Shown: positions 11,094 through 20,541 of the stretch, piece after piece
Position numbering within the stretch: the stretch's first letter is position 1
Layout of the letters: each line of letters opens with the position of its first letter
NCBI GenBank assembly: GCA_014621425.1
Contig: JAANBB010000240.1
Location: 1-60,738 of the forward strand
DNA length: 60,738 nucleotides
Reading direction: 5' to 3'
Source: Cylindrodendrum hubeiense
Taxonomy: Eukaryota > Ascomycota > Sordariomycetes > Hypocreales > Nectriaceae
Notes under the pieces: generated by a model
Database searches by the model: none
Seen by the model: only the letters and a program-made list of their open reading frames with translations
Told to the model about the DNA's origin: nothing
Program-made: the position numbers and the translations under genes

Positions 11094-12842
11094 GGTGCGT
11101 AGGATGCGATGGTGGGAGACCGGGCTGATGGAGTTCTAACGATAGATACGAGTGTTGCTAACCAAGGCTTAGATGTGCAGGAAATGGTGCGTTTGGGATT
11201 GGGGTTTGAGAGCTTGGAGATGACTTGAACAAAAAGTCTCCCGAGAGGACATGAAGGCTTTTTATAGGAAACCATTTCGGTAGACGCCATGTTGGTCGAG
11301 AAATGAAGAGAGCCCTTACCTTACCACCACACGGCTTTAGAATCCATGGATTCCCGAGCCGCGACCCGTGTCGAATAGGCTGGCAGGGATTAAGCACCTT
11401 GGGATGAGTCTGGTTTGCAGTTCTGCCAGGCAGTGCTGTGCTCGTACGCCACCAGCTAGGATCGACCTGCGATCGCGGACCCTTTCGCTGCCATGTTCGT
11501 AAACACGACTGGTCCCTGACCCCAACCTGCGGTCTGCATATGGTGCTCCGTTTAGTGTGTGTGCCTCGTGCTGTCGAATCCAACCTGCGGTGGGCATGCG
11601 AGGCTCTGTTTAGTGTGCCTCATCCTGTCGAATCCAACCTGCGGGGGACATATGCGGCTCCGTTTAGTGTGTGTGTGGCACCCGGCGTTCAGTCTGCATG
11701 GATAGCGCTCCGTTTACTGTATGTGGTTCGTTCTTTCCAATCAAGGCGTCCCTGCCGGGTACCCAATTCATTCATCAGTCACCTACTTGGTGCACCTACT
11801 TCGTACACCTGGCCCTCTTTCGCTGACTGAGAAAAGCACCCATATGACCTACCTCGCTCCGACCCGCCCCGTCTCACAGAAGGTCACTGAGGAATCAATC
11901 AATCATCATCATTGTCGTCGTCGTCGTCCGTGCATCGCTCAGAATCTGTCTGTAACTACCTCGTGTTGTCGGCCGTCCCTGTCCCCTCCACGCTGCCTGC
12001 ATCCACTATGTCCGCCATCCACCATTTCCCTCAACCTACCCTGTTCTCCACTTTCCACCTGTCCTACACTGTTGCTCATGGGCTTTTCCTTTCTTCTTTC
12101 GTTCGTACACCTCCAAACCAACAAGACAAGCTTGGACCTCGCTGCTCCAGTCGCCGAGTGAGACCCCACAGCAGAATGCTGGTCTCCTGGGTAGCGACTA
12201 ATTTGGCCGGGGCCTTTTGTGAGGGGAACGAGGCCTGGTCTTGTCGGCAATATGTAACATGTTGTCGGCGGCGGCTGTCAGGAAATGAGACTCGAGGTCA
12301 TTGGTTGGTTGCCGCCATGGCGCGTCAAGTCCTTTTGCCTTCTTTGGCGTGGCTCAAGGTGTTGCTCCAAGCCGCATGCTCTTCTCCTGTCGGACCTGCA
12401 CTTGCACCTTGGACCAACAACGAAGTGCATTTTCGCAGCCGTTTTGCCGTTCCCCGTTCCCCGTTCCACCCTCTCCCCCGTCCATTTGACACCACTGGGT
12501 TTGGCCCTGACTGAGACCACAATGCTCTTCCATCCCTCCGGGCCTGATTAAGCCCGATACGTTGTCCTTGCCTTCCTTTATACGCGTGCATGTGCAACTA
12601 CAATGTACATCACGAGGCACAAAAATAGACGCAATATTCCATGTCCATTGACTCCCCCGACTGCTCTGATGTATCTGAACGGTCTGAATTGTTACAGTGT
12701 GTAAATGATCTTCCGCACTGTTGGCTGATGCTCCAACGCCTAGCTCTACAGTTGAAGACCTCCGGGTATTTATCGACCTCGCCAACAAACGTATGGGCTT
12801 CTACCATACTGGCATCGTATGAATGTGGTGACTTCTTGTGTC
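11094..12842. other. Gene-poor segment with minisatellite and pyrimidine-rich tracts
   Basis: The first 200 bases are the promoter and leader of B2. A 54-58 bp minisatellite follows at 11,523-11,735. Then come a GTC/GTCGTC microsatellite near 11,915-11,935 and long C/T-rich tracts to about 12,120. Several open frames exist here (for example 11,912-12,514), but none shows recognisable domains or introns. I see no supported gene. The segment accounts for the longer spacing between copies A2 and A3. Confidence 0.6.
11523..11735. repeat. Minisatellite, 54-58 bp period, three clear units and a degenerate fourth
   Basis: Units starting at 11,523, 11,581 and 11,635 share CAACCTGCGG, then CAT..G, GCTC(C/T)GTTTAGTGTG and CTGTCGAATC. 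A fourth, degenerate unit (about 11,690-11,735) keeps GCTCCGTTTACTGT. Confidence 0.75.
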
Positions 12843-13112
12843 TTACAATTTTGCTGCCGTATTGTCCTTCGGTTCTGAGAGAGGAAGTTCGGTGCTCCCT
12901 GTACCAGTCGAGCCCTGAATCAAGCGGTCCTGGAGGGAGGTCGTGTCATAGAGGAACTGTCCAAGCATGGAAGAGCTTCCCTTTTGGACCCTTCGAGTGG
13001 TTCTACGAGTTAGGACTTTCTCTGGAATGATAGATACATATGGAACATACCGAGTGTGGCCACCAGTAGTGGACTTGGTGGAAGTTGAGTAGGAGGGCAT
13101 TTTGGTAGACAT
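12843..13112 (-). CDS. Small two-exon gene A3, 69-aa protein of unknown family
   Basis: Exon 1 is 13112..13051, the intron 13050..12991 (60 nt, GTATGT donor, CGAAG acceptor) and exon 2 12990..12843. The joined frame encodes 69 residues: MSTKMPSYSTSTKSTTGGH, then the core SSMLGQFLYDTTSLQDRLIQ, then a tail ending AAKL. The second in-frame ATG (13,100) aligns with the starts of A1, A2 and B2, so the first four residues may be an addition. The intron is also open in frame, so retention would give an 89-aa form. A minus-strand TATAAAGAG lies at 13,296-13,288, with a CA-rich leader. The same intron position as in A2 and B2 argues for the spliced form. Function unknown. Confidence 0.55.
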   Translation of the reverse strand: MSTKMPSYSTSTKSTTGGHTRYVPYVSIIPEKVLTRRTTRRVQKGSSSMLGQFLYDTTSLQDRLIQGSTGTGSTELPLSEPKDNTAAKL

Positions 13113-13730
13113 GGTGGGGGACGATGAACTTCAAGGTATTGAAACCCACTAACAGAGAAGTATTAGTAAAGAATGTTAGGTGATTGCAAGAGCTTCTAGG
13201 TACAGGCTGATGGCAGATGCTTTGAGTCTGCTCTGGGAAGAAGGGTTGTGGGTTGGAATGAACAACACCAGGAGATCTCGGACGGGCCTCTTTATAGCAA
13301 AGCACACTGACATGGACGCCCAAATCGAGGTACCCTCCCAGACAGAGAGAGGCACCCTCCTAGACAGAAACGAGGCAACCGTAGAGGGGGGATGCATAAT
13401 CTAACTGCTGGGGTAAGAGGCTGCATGACAGGCAATGTCTCGACACCTGGTTGGATGAGTCGAGTGGAATTGGTAAGAATTCCCCTGTCACTTTTTCATC
13501 TCAAAACCTCCAGCCGCCATTGTCTCGCGCTGTGGTCAATATACAGCTCTAGTTACTGGCTGCTATATTATGCATCATGATCTTGCTACCTCTCCCAACA
13601 TTGGAGTCCCCTGGCCGACGACAGCTTTTGACGGCGCGCAGCGCATCACAATGACCTGTAGCCCTTCTCTCATACTGCGGTGGGGAAAGCGAGTACACAT
13701 TGTATTTGTCCGAAATTCTGTAGTACTAAG

Positions 13731-14288
13731 TCAATGAAGCTGGAGCTGCCGGACCACACGGGGGGGACGCAACTCCTGCCCGCCTGCCCGCATAAGTACA
13801 GCCTGCACGCATCCACGTCTCTGACCGACCTGTGCTGTAGAATAAGTTAGATGGTATTTTTTGGGGGGCCAATTAAATCCCCCGATATCATCTGTAGGGG
13901 TCCGTAATCGAGGGCGGATCGGGTGTTTGCTGGGCATTGTTCCCTCTTCGCGCTTTGTTTCCACTAGGAGCAGATCGGTACTTGCTACACCCCTTCCGAG
14001 GGTAAGTTGGTCTTGAGAGGTTGACCCAGTCTCTGGCTGGAGCATCATCTGTGTTGGAAGCGCGGCCTCAACCAAGGTGAGGCGATGGCCGAGCATCTGA
14101 TCATCACAATGATATAGCTGAGGTATTAGCCCAAGACTAGAGCGATGTGATATCATTTTGCCTTTAACTCTTCTTTTAACGATTGGCTTTGATATGAATG
14201 GCTTGCGCATCCCAATATCGGCTTGTTCGAAATGATGGAGATGCTTACGCCGACCGTCTGCGCAAGTCTGCCTACTTAGCTGCAGCAA
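13731..14288 (-). pseudogene. Block C copy 3: longest Est1/SMG-like fragment, 185-codon open frame
   Basis: The minus strand is open for 185 codons. Its middle contains LPTQMMLQPETGSTSQDQL and then LLLVETKR, which fits better than the other copies to the N-terminal peptide I associate with fungal Est1/SMG-type proteins. Flanking residues are not recognisable and the expected large helical domain is missing. It marks the third, truncated duplication unit; no gene B copy follows it. It could be read as a hypothetical gene, but I favour a decayed fragment. Confidence 0.35.
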
Positions 14289-15173
14289 TCAACCTCTCTC
14301 CGGGGAGATAAGCAAAATTCAAAAGAAGGAGCGCGGCGTCAGCTCGACGGCCCTTAAGAGTGATCTTTGATGTGACGTATGGGCAGTGGTCTTCAACGCA
14401 GAGATGCGTCATCGACCTTACATATCGGTAGTTCGCTGCATGGACGGATGCAATGTTGAAGCGTGTGTAAACCTGGAATATTACGGGGTTAGATAAAATG
14501 GCAGATGACAACATGGGCTAGGCATCAGCACCCATAGAACAGCCTCCACGGCGGCTCCAGATGATAACAGAGATCGTCACTTGGGTAAGGTATGGGCAGG
14601 GTAGGGCAGGGACATGGGTTCTGGCAGTTGTCTACCCTCCCGGAACGAACTTTAAGGCTTCCAATGCGGCCCCTCCACTGTGCTTAGCTTGCATCGAGAC
14701 GAGCTGCGTGGGGGAGTGGGTGGGTTGCGAGCCCCTCAATGGCCGTGAATGGCAATGGCATATTCACCTGTGCGGGCGGGTCCGACAGGAAATGGATTTA
14801 TGTTCATACAGACCAGTCTCAGTACTTCCGATAGGACCACGTACTGTGGCGGCGGCGGTTCCCGGCTGAAGCGGCGGCTTGGTCTTGCTCGGACTCATTC
14901 AGCGCTGGATCAACCAATGGATGAGGAGAACAGGTGTCTTGGGAGTTTGCCAAAAGGGATCAGGGCGGGCAGTGTTGATCGACACTGCTCTTGCTGACCA
15001 TCAATCCAGCCCCGCTTTCGCAAGAGCCTAGCATGATGGAACATGTAAAGGTCGACGGTTCCCACATGGCTACTTTGGAGTGTCAATCAACTGCTCCCTC
15101 TGTTCCCTGCTTCCTCATCATCTTCTTCTCTTTCTTCTTCACTTCTAAAACAACATCGCAAACACAGACGGAA
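14289..15173. other. Intergenic segment, no supported gene
   Basis: It contains an 80-codon minus-strand frame (14,514..14,272) with no recognisable domain and, on its right, a C/T-rich tract (about 15,095-15,150) that is probably the leader of the downstream plus-strand gene. Nothing else is supported. Confidence 0.5.
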
Positions 15174-16143
15174 ATGGCGGGGTTTCTGACGCCCTCGTCC
15201 TCTATTTCCTCCATGGACCGGTGCCTCTCCCCCACTACAGAGAGCCACAACTGCCCCGCTCAACCAACAGTTGAACTGTGCATTGTGTCGGATAGCCAAG
15301 GACGAAAGAGGCGACGCGAGGACCCAATTGACCACAATTACCCTTCTGCCCTAAATAATGAGCCGAGTCCGAAAAAGAATATGCAGAAGACTCAAGACTC
15401 AGATATACGGTATAGTTGTCCGTACCGCAGGCGCAACCCCCGAAAGTTCAACGTGCGGGATTACCAAGTCTGCGCGACGCAATCATTTTCCAGCATCACT
15501 CTAGTCAAGTAAGTCTTGAACCTCAGGGCTCCCCTGCACTAAATGGCCTATGAAACCTTCGATGTCAAATGACTCAAGTTGTTGACTCTAATTATAGGCG
15601 TCACATTATGTCTGCCCATCAACTGGAGGAATCTCAGAATCTGACTTGGTGTCCATCTTGTCGTTGGGGCTTCCTCGACGTCGAAAGTTTCTGTGCGCAT
15701 ATAGACAGGACTGGGTGTGCCCTGGAATTCAATAGAATGATTTATATGGGGATTGACCGCCAAACCGAGGCCAAACTGCGGGACCGCCGGGCGGACAGTC
15801 AGGTACTGAGTTGGGATAAGCTTTGGAATACCATTTTCCCGCTGGACGTAGTCGTACAGCCTCCAGGTAAACCCACATCCTGCACGAATGCGCCTTTGCA
15901 TATTGGACAAAAAGAGGGCGATTGGTATTTACCATCAGCTAACTTATCTGAGCAGGATTCCAGATCATTATCGAGGGCCATGAGGCGATGGACAGATTCT
16001 GTGCGAGATTTCAGCTAGATTGGGCGACACGAAAGAAGTTGGACGACATGATGAGTCGCCGGGGAGGGGCTTACCACCCAAGCAGTCTGATAGAGCTCCT
16101 GCAGGGAATGCTCTCCTCGTTGGAAGGACAAGATGACGTATGA
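15174..16143 (+). CDS. Fungal Cys/His-rich (C2H2-like) protein, three exons, 263 aa
   Basis: Exons are 15174..15508, 15598..15866 and 15956..16143. Both introns are GT-AG (gtaagt and gtaaac donors). The N-terminus is Ser/Pro-rich with a basic patch (GRKRRRED) that could act as a nuclear localisation signal. The core reads YSCPYRRRNPRKFNVRDYQ, then CATQSF, KRHIMSAH, CPSC and, further on, FCAHIDRTGC. This spaced Cys/His set resembles a broad fungal family with degenerate C2H2-like fingers, often hypothetical in Sordariomycetes, and suggests zinc and perhaps nucleic-acid binding. The C-terminal third (EGHEAMDRFCARFQLDWA) is helical-looking. The start is the ATG nearest the leader; upstream in-frame ATGs exist from 14,991. 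The stop lies exactly where a truncated MITE begins, so the original 3' end may be lost. Confidence 0.72.
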
Positions 16144-16145
16144 TC

Positions 16146-16358
16146 TACCAATATCAGCAATACACTTAATATGCCATTTTTACCAAGAGGGGCCTAATAA
16201 GTCTAATTATTAGCATTTGCTTATCCTAATACTGTCTTTTATTTTAGTTATTTATTAAGCCTAATTATAAAAGTTGGCTTTTTTAAGGGCATAAGTATAC
16301 ATGATTTAGTTAGGACTGAGGGGCTAGGCTTGGCATTCGTGTGCGAATAGCAATACTC
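16146..16358. mobile_element. 5'-truncated copy of the hAT-type MITE
   Basis: The sequence matches the MITE at 50,909-51,203 over most of its length (shared blocks CAATACACTTAATATG/TAATACACCTAATATG, CATCCTAATACTGT-like, TATTTATTAAGCCTA-like). It ends at 16,358 with GTGTGCGAATAGCAATACTC, the terminal inverted repeat. The left terminal repeat and about 60 bp inside it are missing; the element begins immediately after a TGA codon. No 8-bp duplication could be matched, consistent with loss of the left end. Confidence 0.75.
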
Positions 16359-16732
16359 ATACAATAATACGTGGTAGAACTGCGAATAGAGAAGGATGAA
16401 GCCGCTCTTACACTGAGGAACCTGGAGGTTTAAATATCGTGCCATCTTTGCCCGGAGCTCTCCACTTTTCCGCCTTCGGCCGGCCGCCGGCGGCCCGGAG
16501 ACGACGGAGCTGCCCCGCCCCCCACACCCAATCCACTTGGCTGCGTTGAGTTCCAGTTGGAGAAGCTGCCCGCCTTTGAGATAAGACACATCAACCAAGC
16601 TTTTCGTACGAGCTGAATTCTCCTCTCCAAAACATCTCGCCGCTTGTCTCACCGCCCGTTGACAGCTTCTACCGCCTCTCCCACAGTTCCAATTCTCTTT
16701 TACACCCCCAAGCCCATCCCTCGACCGCCACC

Positions 16733-17599
16733 ATGTCGCACTCTCACGACGGCACTGCCCCGCACTCGCACGAGTTCAACGCCGCTGAGCATGGCCACTC
16801 GCACGAGATCCTGGATGGACCGGGAAGCTACCTCGGGCGCGAGATGCCCATCGTCGAGGGGCGGGACTGGAAAGATCGAGCATTCACGATTGGAATTGGC
16901 GGGTAGGATTCCCCCTAAAGCTTTAGCTAGCTCGTCAGACTGACACTCAACAGCCCCGTCGGCTCCGGAAAGACGGCCCTCATGCTCGCCCTCTGCCTCG
17001 CTCTCCGCTCCAACTACTCCCTCGCGGCCGTGACCAACGACATCTTCACCCGTGAGGACGCCGAGTTCCTTACGCGCCACGCCGCGCTGCCGCCGAACCG
17101 CATCCGCGCCATCGAGACGGGCGGCTGCCCGCACGCCGCCGTGCGCGAGGACATCTCGGTCAACCTGGCCGCGCTCGAGGACCTGCACAGCGAGTTCGGC
17201 ACCGACCTGCTGCTCATCGAGTCCGGCGGCGACAACCTCGCGGCCAACTACAGCCGCGAGCTGGCTGACTTCATCATTTACGTGATCGACGTGAGTGGAG
17301 GCGATAAGATTCCCCGCAAGGGTGGGCCGGGCATTACGCAGAGTGATTTGCTCGTCGTGAACAAGACGGATCTGGCCGAGCTCATCGGCGCCGACTTGGG
17401 CGTCATGGAGCGGGATGCGCGAAAGATGCGAGAGGGCGGACCTACCGTGTTTGCCCAGGTGAAGAAGGACGTTGGCGTGGATCACATCATCAACCTCATG
17501 CTCAGTGCGTGGAAGGCCAGCGGTGCTGAGGAGGAGCGCAAGAGCCAAGGCGGCCCACGACCCACCCCGGGTCTCGAGGCCTTGGCAAAGGAAGCCTGA
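16733..17599 (+). CDS. ureG: Urease accessory GTPase UreG
   Basis: This is the GTPase that delivers nickel to apo-urease with UreF and UreD/H in the cytosol. Exon 1 is 16733..16902 and exon 2 16954..17599, separated by a 51-nt intron (gtagga donor, CAACAG acceptor) inside the codon before the P-loop. The 271-aa product has a His-rich N-terminus (His at 3, 5, 11, 13, 20, 22, 24) suited to nickel binding. It then has the P-loop GPVGSGKT (57-64), the metal-binding CPH motif in [13 protein letters not shown], the ESGGDNL switch and the NKTDL base-recognition motif. Length is normal for fungal UreG. It is convergent with TSR1, with about 100 bp between stops. Confidence 0.97.
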
Positions 17600-17703
17600 G
17601 GGTTTAAATCATTGGGTTAAAGCCAGACTAACGGAAAAATAACAAAAGAAGAACGCCTGTATTTGCATCTAAGGTATACCTATGTGTCATCATCTATGCC
17701 TGG

Positions 17704-20199
17704 TCATTCCATCATCATGTCACCATCGGCCTGTTGTGAGCTGGCTTCCACCTCCAACAAGTTCCCCTCGACAGCCATGGCGTTCCTAGGCCACACTCGC
17801 TTGTACAAGCTGACTCCGATCGAGTCTTGAGGGTTGATGCGCCCATCGAAAGTTGCCTTGAAGTAACCGTGGGTACCCAGAGGCTCCTTGATGAAACCGC
17901 TGCGACCACGCTTGGTCCACATGGGCAGCGCCTTGAACCACTCCACATCGTCGCGGGTGAAGAACATGTACCGAATGGTAACAATCTTCTTGTGGATGTG
18001 GTAAGGGTGGCCAGTGAGGATAATTCGCTTGGCGATGACACGCGAAGTCGAAGGCGGCACGGCAGTGCCGGTGCCGATGAGCGACAGGCCAAGTTGAGAG
18101 CCATCCTCGCTCTGAGCTTCATCGGGGCTGTTCCTCTTGAAGAACAGAATAGGCACGGATCCCCAAGTGAGGGGTCCCATGAAGGTAGCGATGGCTGATT
18201 GACCGGGGTGTAGGTATCTGCAGTACTTGTGAACGTCGTTGGGAGTCTGGCCCGGCTGCGAGTATAGGGGCTTGATAACCAGGCGTCGGGGTCCGCACTG
18301 GGCAATGATCTCCTCCTTGGCCTTGATGGACTTGGTGTAATCCGAGCTCAGGTTGATGAGGTAGTTGACCGCCGTCTTCTTGTGCTCGTGTCTCAGCAGA
18401 GAGAAGAGAGTGAGTGGGGACTTCTTGTTGTAGGTCTTCTCCTGGACCGGGGAGATGCCCTTGATATAGACGTGAACACGGGTGCCGGGCTCAACTCCGC
18501 CGACCAAGGCCTCACGGGTTGCTCGTGATTGCGAAGATCGGTAGTCGGGAATCCGCAGCAACCGCCTCCACTCCTCGGGCTCATGTGCGCGGTCCTCTTC
18601 CTCCTGCCAGGGACTGCTTCGCAAGCTCTTCAGACCACGATACCTCGCCAAACGCTCCTGTGCGTTAACGCCCGGGTGAAGTTCAACTTCATCAGGGAAT
18701 TCCTTGTCGTTCTCAGCCTCGTTGTTCTTTCCAGCTCGCTCAGCTCGATACTGGGCAAGTTGCTGAGCATCCTCCTCCTCACCAGGCTCATGGATCATCT
18801 CTGACTGGGGATACTCGGACGCTCCACCCTCTGTCGGGGGAGCAGGGGCATATCCTTCAAGACCATCCTCGGGGCGAGCCTCGTCCTGCTCCTCATTCAT
18901 CTCGAAATCCTCCATATCAGACTCAGAGTCGGAGACATCCTCCAAGTACCAGGCGGACTGGTAGTTGGATGTTCCCTTGGGCACCTTCTTCTTAATCTTC
19001 CTTGCCTCGGCCTCCTCATCAGAGAAGTAGTGGTGCTCGTCCAGTAGAACACCCTTCTTCGACTCAGGGGCTGTCATGGCAACATCAGCATCGTCCTCCA
19101 TCCGGATCTCCTCGGGTGCGAGATCAACCAGGTCATCCTGGTCCTCGGTGGGAGCCTCCAGGACGTTCTCGCCCTCTTCCGCATCGATAGTCATTTCCTC
19201 GCCCTTCTTTTTGATATGCTTGGCCAGAGGGGCTGCCACAATCTTTTCGATCTGGAAAGTTCCCCAGTCGCCAACATGGATAAGACGGTCTGCGTTCAAG
19301 CCCCTGCCCCTGACAACACCAGTGATGATGGTAGAATCGGAGTCGGAATAGGCGAACTTGATATCCTCAGCCAACAACCAGCTCCTGTCTTCTCTCCACC
19401 TCACACCCTTAGGGGTTGTGTTGCATAGTGATCGGATGAGGTTGGAACACTCCTGTCGGTTCTCGAGGCTGTAGAGCTTCTCCTGCTCAGGGTGGAAATG
19501 GGTGATGAAAGACTTGAGCGAGCCAACAACTCCCTTGTGCTTGGCAGGTTCAATCTTGTCGAGACCTTGCACAATAGTGAAAAGGGTCGACAGACCCTGG
19601 CTCTCGACACTGCGCAGAATCAACTCGCCGAGCTGGTCAACCTCGACAGTCGGCGACAGAATCACAATGACAAAGTCGGCAACACGAGCAGCGTCAAGAC
19701 AGGCAGTCAGGTCACGCTCCAGAGGGATGTACTGCAACTTCTGCTTGAATCGTTCGACGTTGACTCGGACGTTGCCATCCCCCACCTCCTCCTCAATATC
19801 GACGCTGCTGTTGAGTTGTCGGATTGCGGCCTTGGCGTCTCCATCGGCGCAAAGGGGAAGGACGGCGACGATTCTAGGGGCACCATCTCGGCTGGCAAAG
19901 ATGGAGGTTCCCTTAAGGTGCTCCTTGTGCTTTGAGAGACGGGCCTGCTTGGCCTGGTTTCGGCGGTCGAACTTGGACATGACTTGCTGAGCGATCGTCT
20001 TTCGCTGTCCTTTCTCGTTGGGGACACGGCCTGTTGAAGAAAATGTCAGATAAAATAATCGAATAAGTCAAAAATCATGCAAGAAAACCATACCCTTTGC
20101 TCGGTCTCTCAACTCATGCTTAGACGCGGCCTTGGACTTGAACGGCTTGTGAGACACCTTGGTGGTGGGCCGATGCGAATGGGCCACGGGAGCAGGCAT
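17704..20199 (-). CDS. TSR1: 40S ribosome biogenesis factor TSR1
   Basis: TSR1 is a Bms1-related, catalytically inactive GTPase-like factor that binds late 40S precursors and blocks early translation-factor access. Exon 1 is 20199..20094 and exon 2 20030..17704, joined over a 63-nt intron (gtatgg donor, CAACAG acceptor); together they encode 810 aa, close to yeast Tsr1. The N-terminus (MPAPVAHSHRPTTKVSHKPF, then SKHELRDRAKGRVPNEKGQR) is typical. A degenerate G domain follows (PRIVAVLPLCADGDA), then the AARP2CN-type region, a long acidic middle (DVSDSESDMEDFEMNEEQDE) and a C-terminal RIBIOP_C domain (HPYHIHKKIVTIRYMFF, DDVEWFKALPMWTKRGRSG). The P-loop is not canonical, as known for the family. 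The gene is divergent from UTP7. Confidence 0.95.
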
Positions 20200-20541
20200 C
20201 TTGCTTTCGCCGCCGGCTTTGAATCGAAACGGTAACGAAGCCAGATTGGAAAATACCCAGGAAATGCACGAGAATTCCGGAAGGCGCGAATGCAAACGTT
20301 GGCGATGGCAATATCAACGATTATCGAAGGCGGTCATGGCGGGGTTGTGGTTATCCAGAAATTTTTGTGTGGGCCGGTATCGATAAGAAAGGTGGATTCT
20401 GCCGCGGCCAATCGGGGCTCGGCGATACGCCTCTTTGCATTTCGGCGCTGGAAATTTTGTCTGCTGCCAATTCGATCCGCGATCCGCAATCCGTAGTCCG
20501 CAATCCCCATCTTCATTGCGAACCGACTTCGAGACGACAAG
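20200..20541. promoter_or_regulatory. Bidirectional promoter of TSR1 and UTP7
   Basis: This 342-bp region separates the start codons of two divergent 40S-assembly genes. It contains CGATTATCG (20,318-20,326), an RRPE-like AGAAATTTTT (20,357-20,366; AAAAATTTCT on the other strand), TATCGATAAG (20,378-20,387) and a second RRPE-like GAAATTTT (20,451-20,458). RRPE is the rRNA-processing element known from yeast ribosome-biogenesis promoters. All three longer motifs recur upstream of RPA43. Confidence 0.7.

Larger units (their letters stand above)
3010..14290. repeat. Decayed tandem segmental duplication (two full units and a partial third)
   Basis: Matching blocks recur in order. A left block is at about 3,019-3,220 and again at 7,489-7,680 (shared GCCTGCAGGGA and GAGTGGATAT). 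Small gene A lies at 3,532-3,787, 7,786-8,027 and 12,843-13,112. A TCGA..TGGTTGGAT block lies near 4,240, 8,340 and 13,440. Block C lies near 5,450-5,670, 10,130-10,260 and 13,980-14,110. Small gene B lies at 6,060-6,306 and 10,814-11,093. Spacing between A copies is about 4.25 and 5.1 kb; the extra length lies in 11.4-12.7 kb. Divergence is substantial, so the duplication is old or was heavily mutated. Confidence 0.75.

Noticed and set aside
11912..12514. 200-codon plus-strand open frame
   Set aside because: Starts in a GTC microsatellite, runs through C/T-rich DNA, shows no domain or intron and overlaps other equally open frames.
13003..13323. 106-codon minus-strand frame overlapping small gene A3
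   Set aside because: It is out of frame with the family core and runs through the TATA box and leader of A3.
14272..14514. 80-codon minus-strand frame beside block C copy 3
   Set aside because: Reads smoothly but matches nothing I know and has no second copy; left unannotated.
16700..17548. 282-codon minus-strand open frame across ureG
   Set aside because: It is the antisense shadow of GC-rich ureG coding sequence; ureG has intact motifs and a correctly placed intron.
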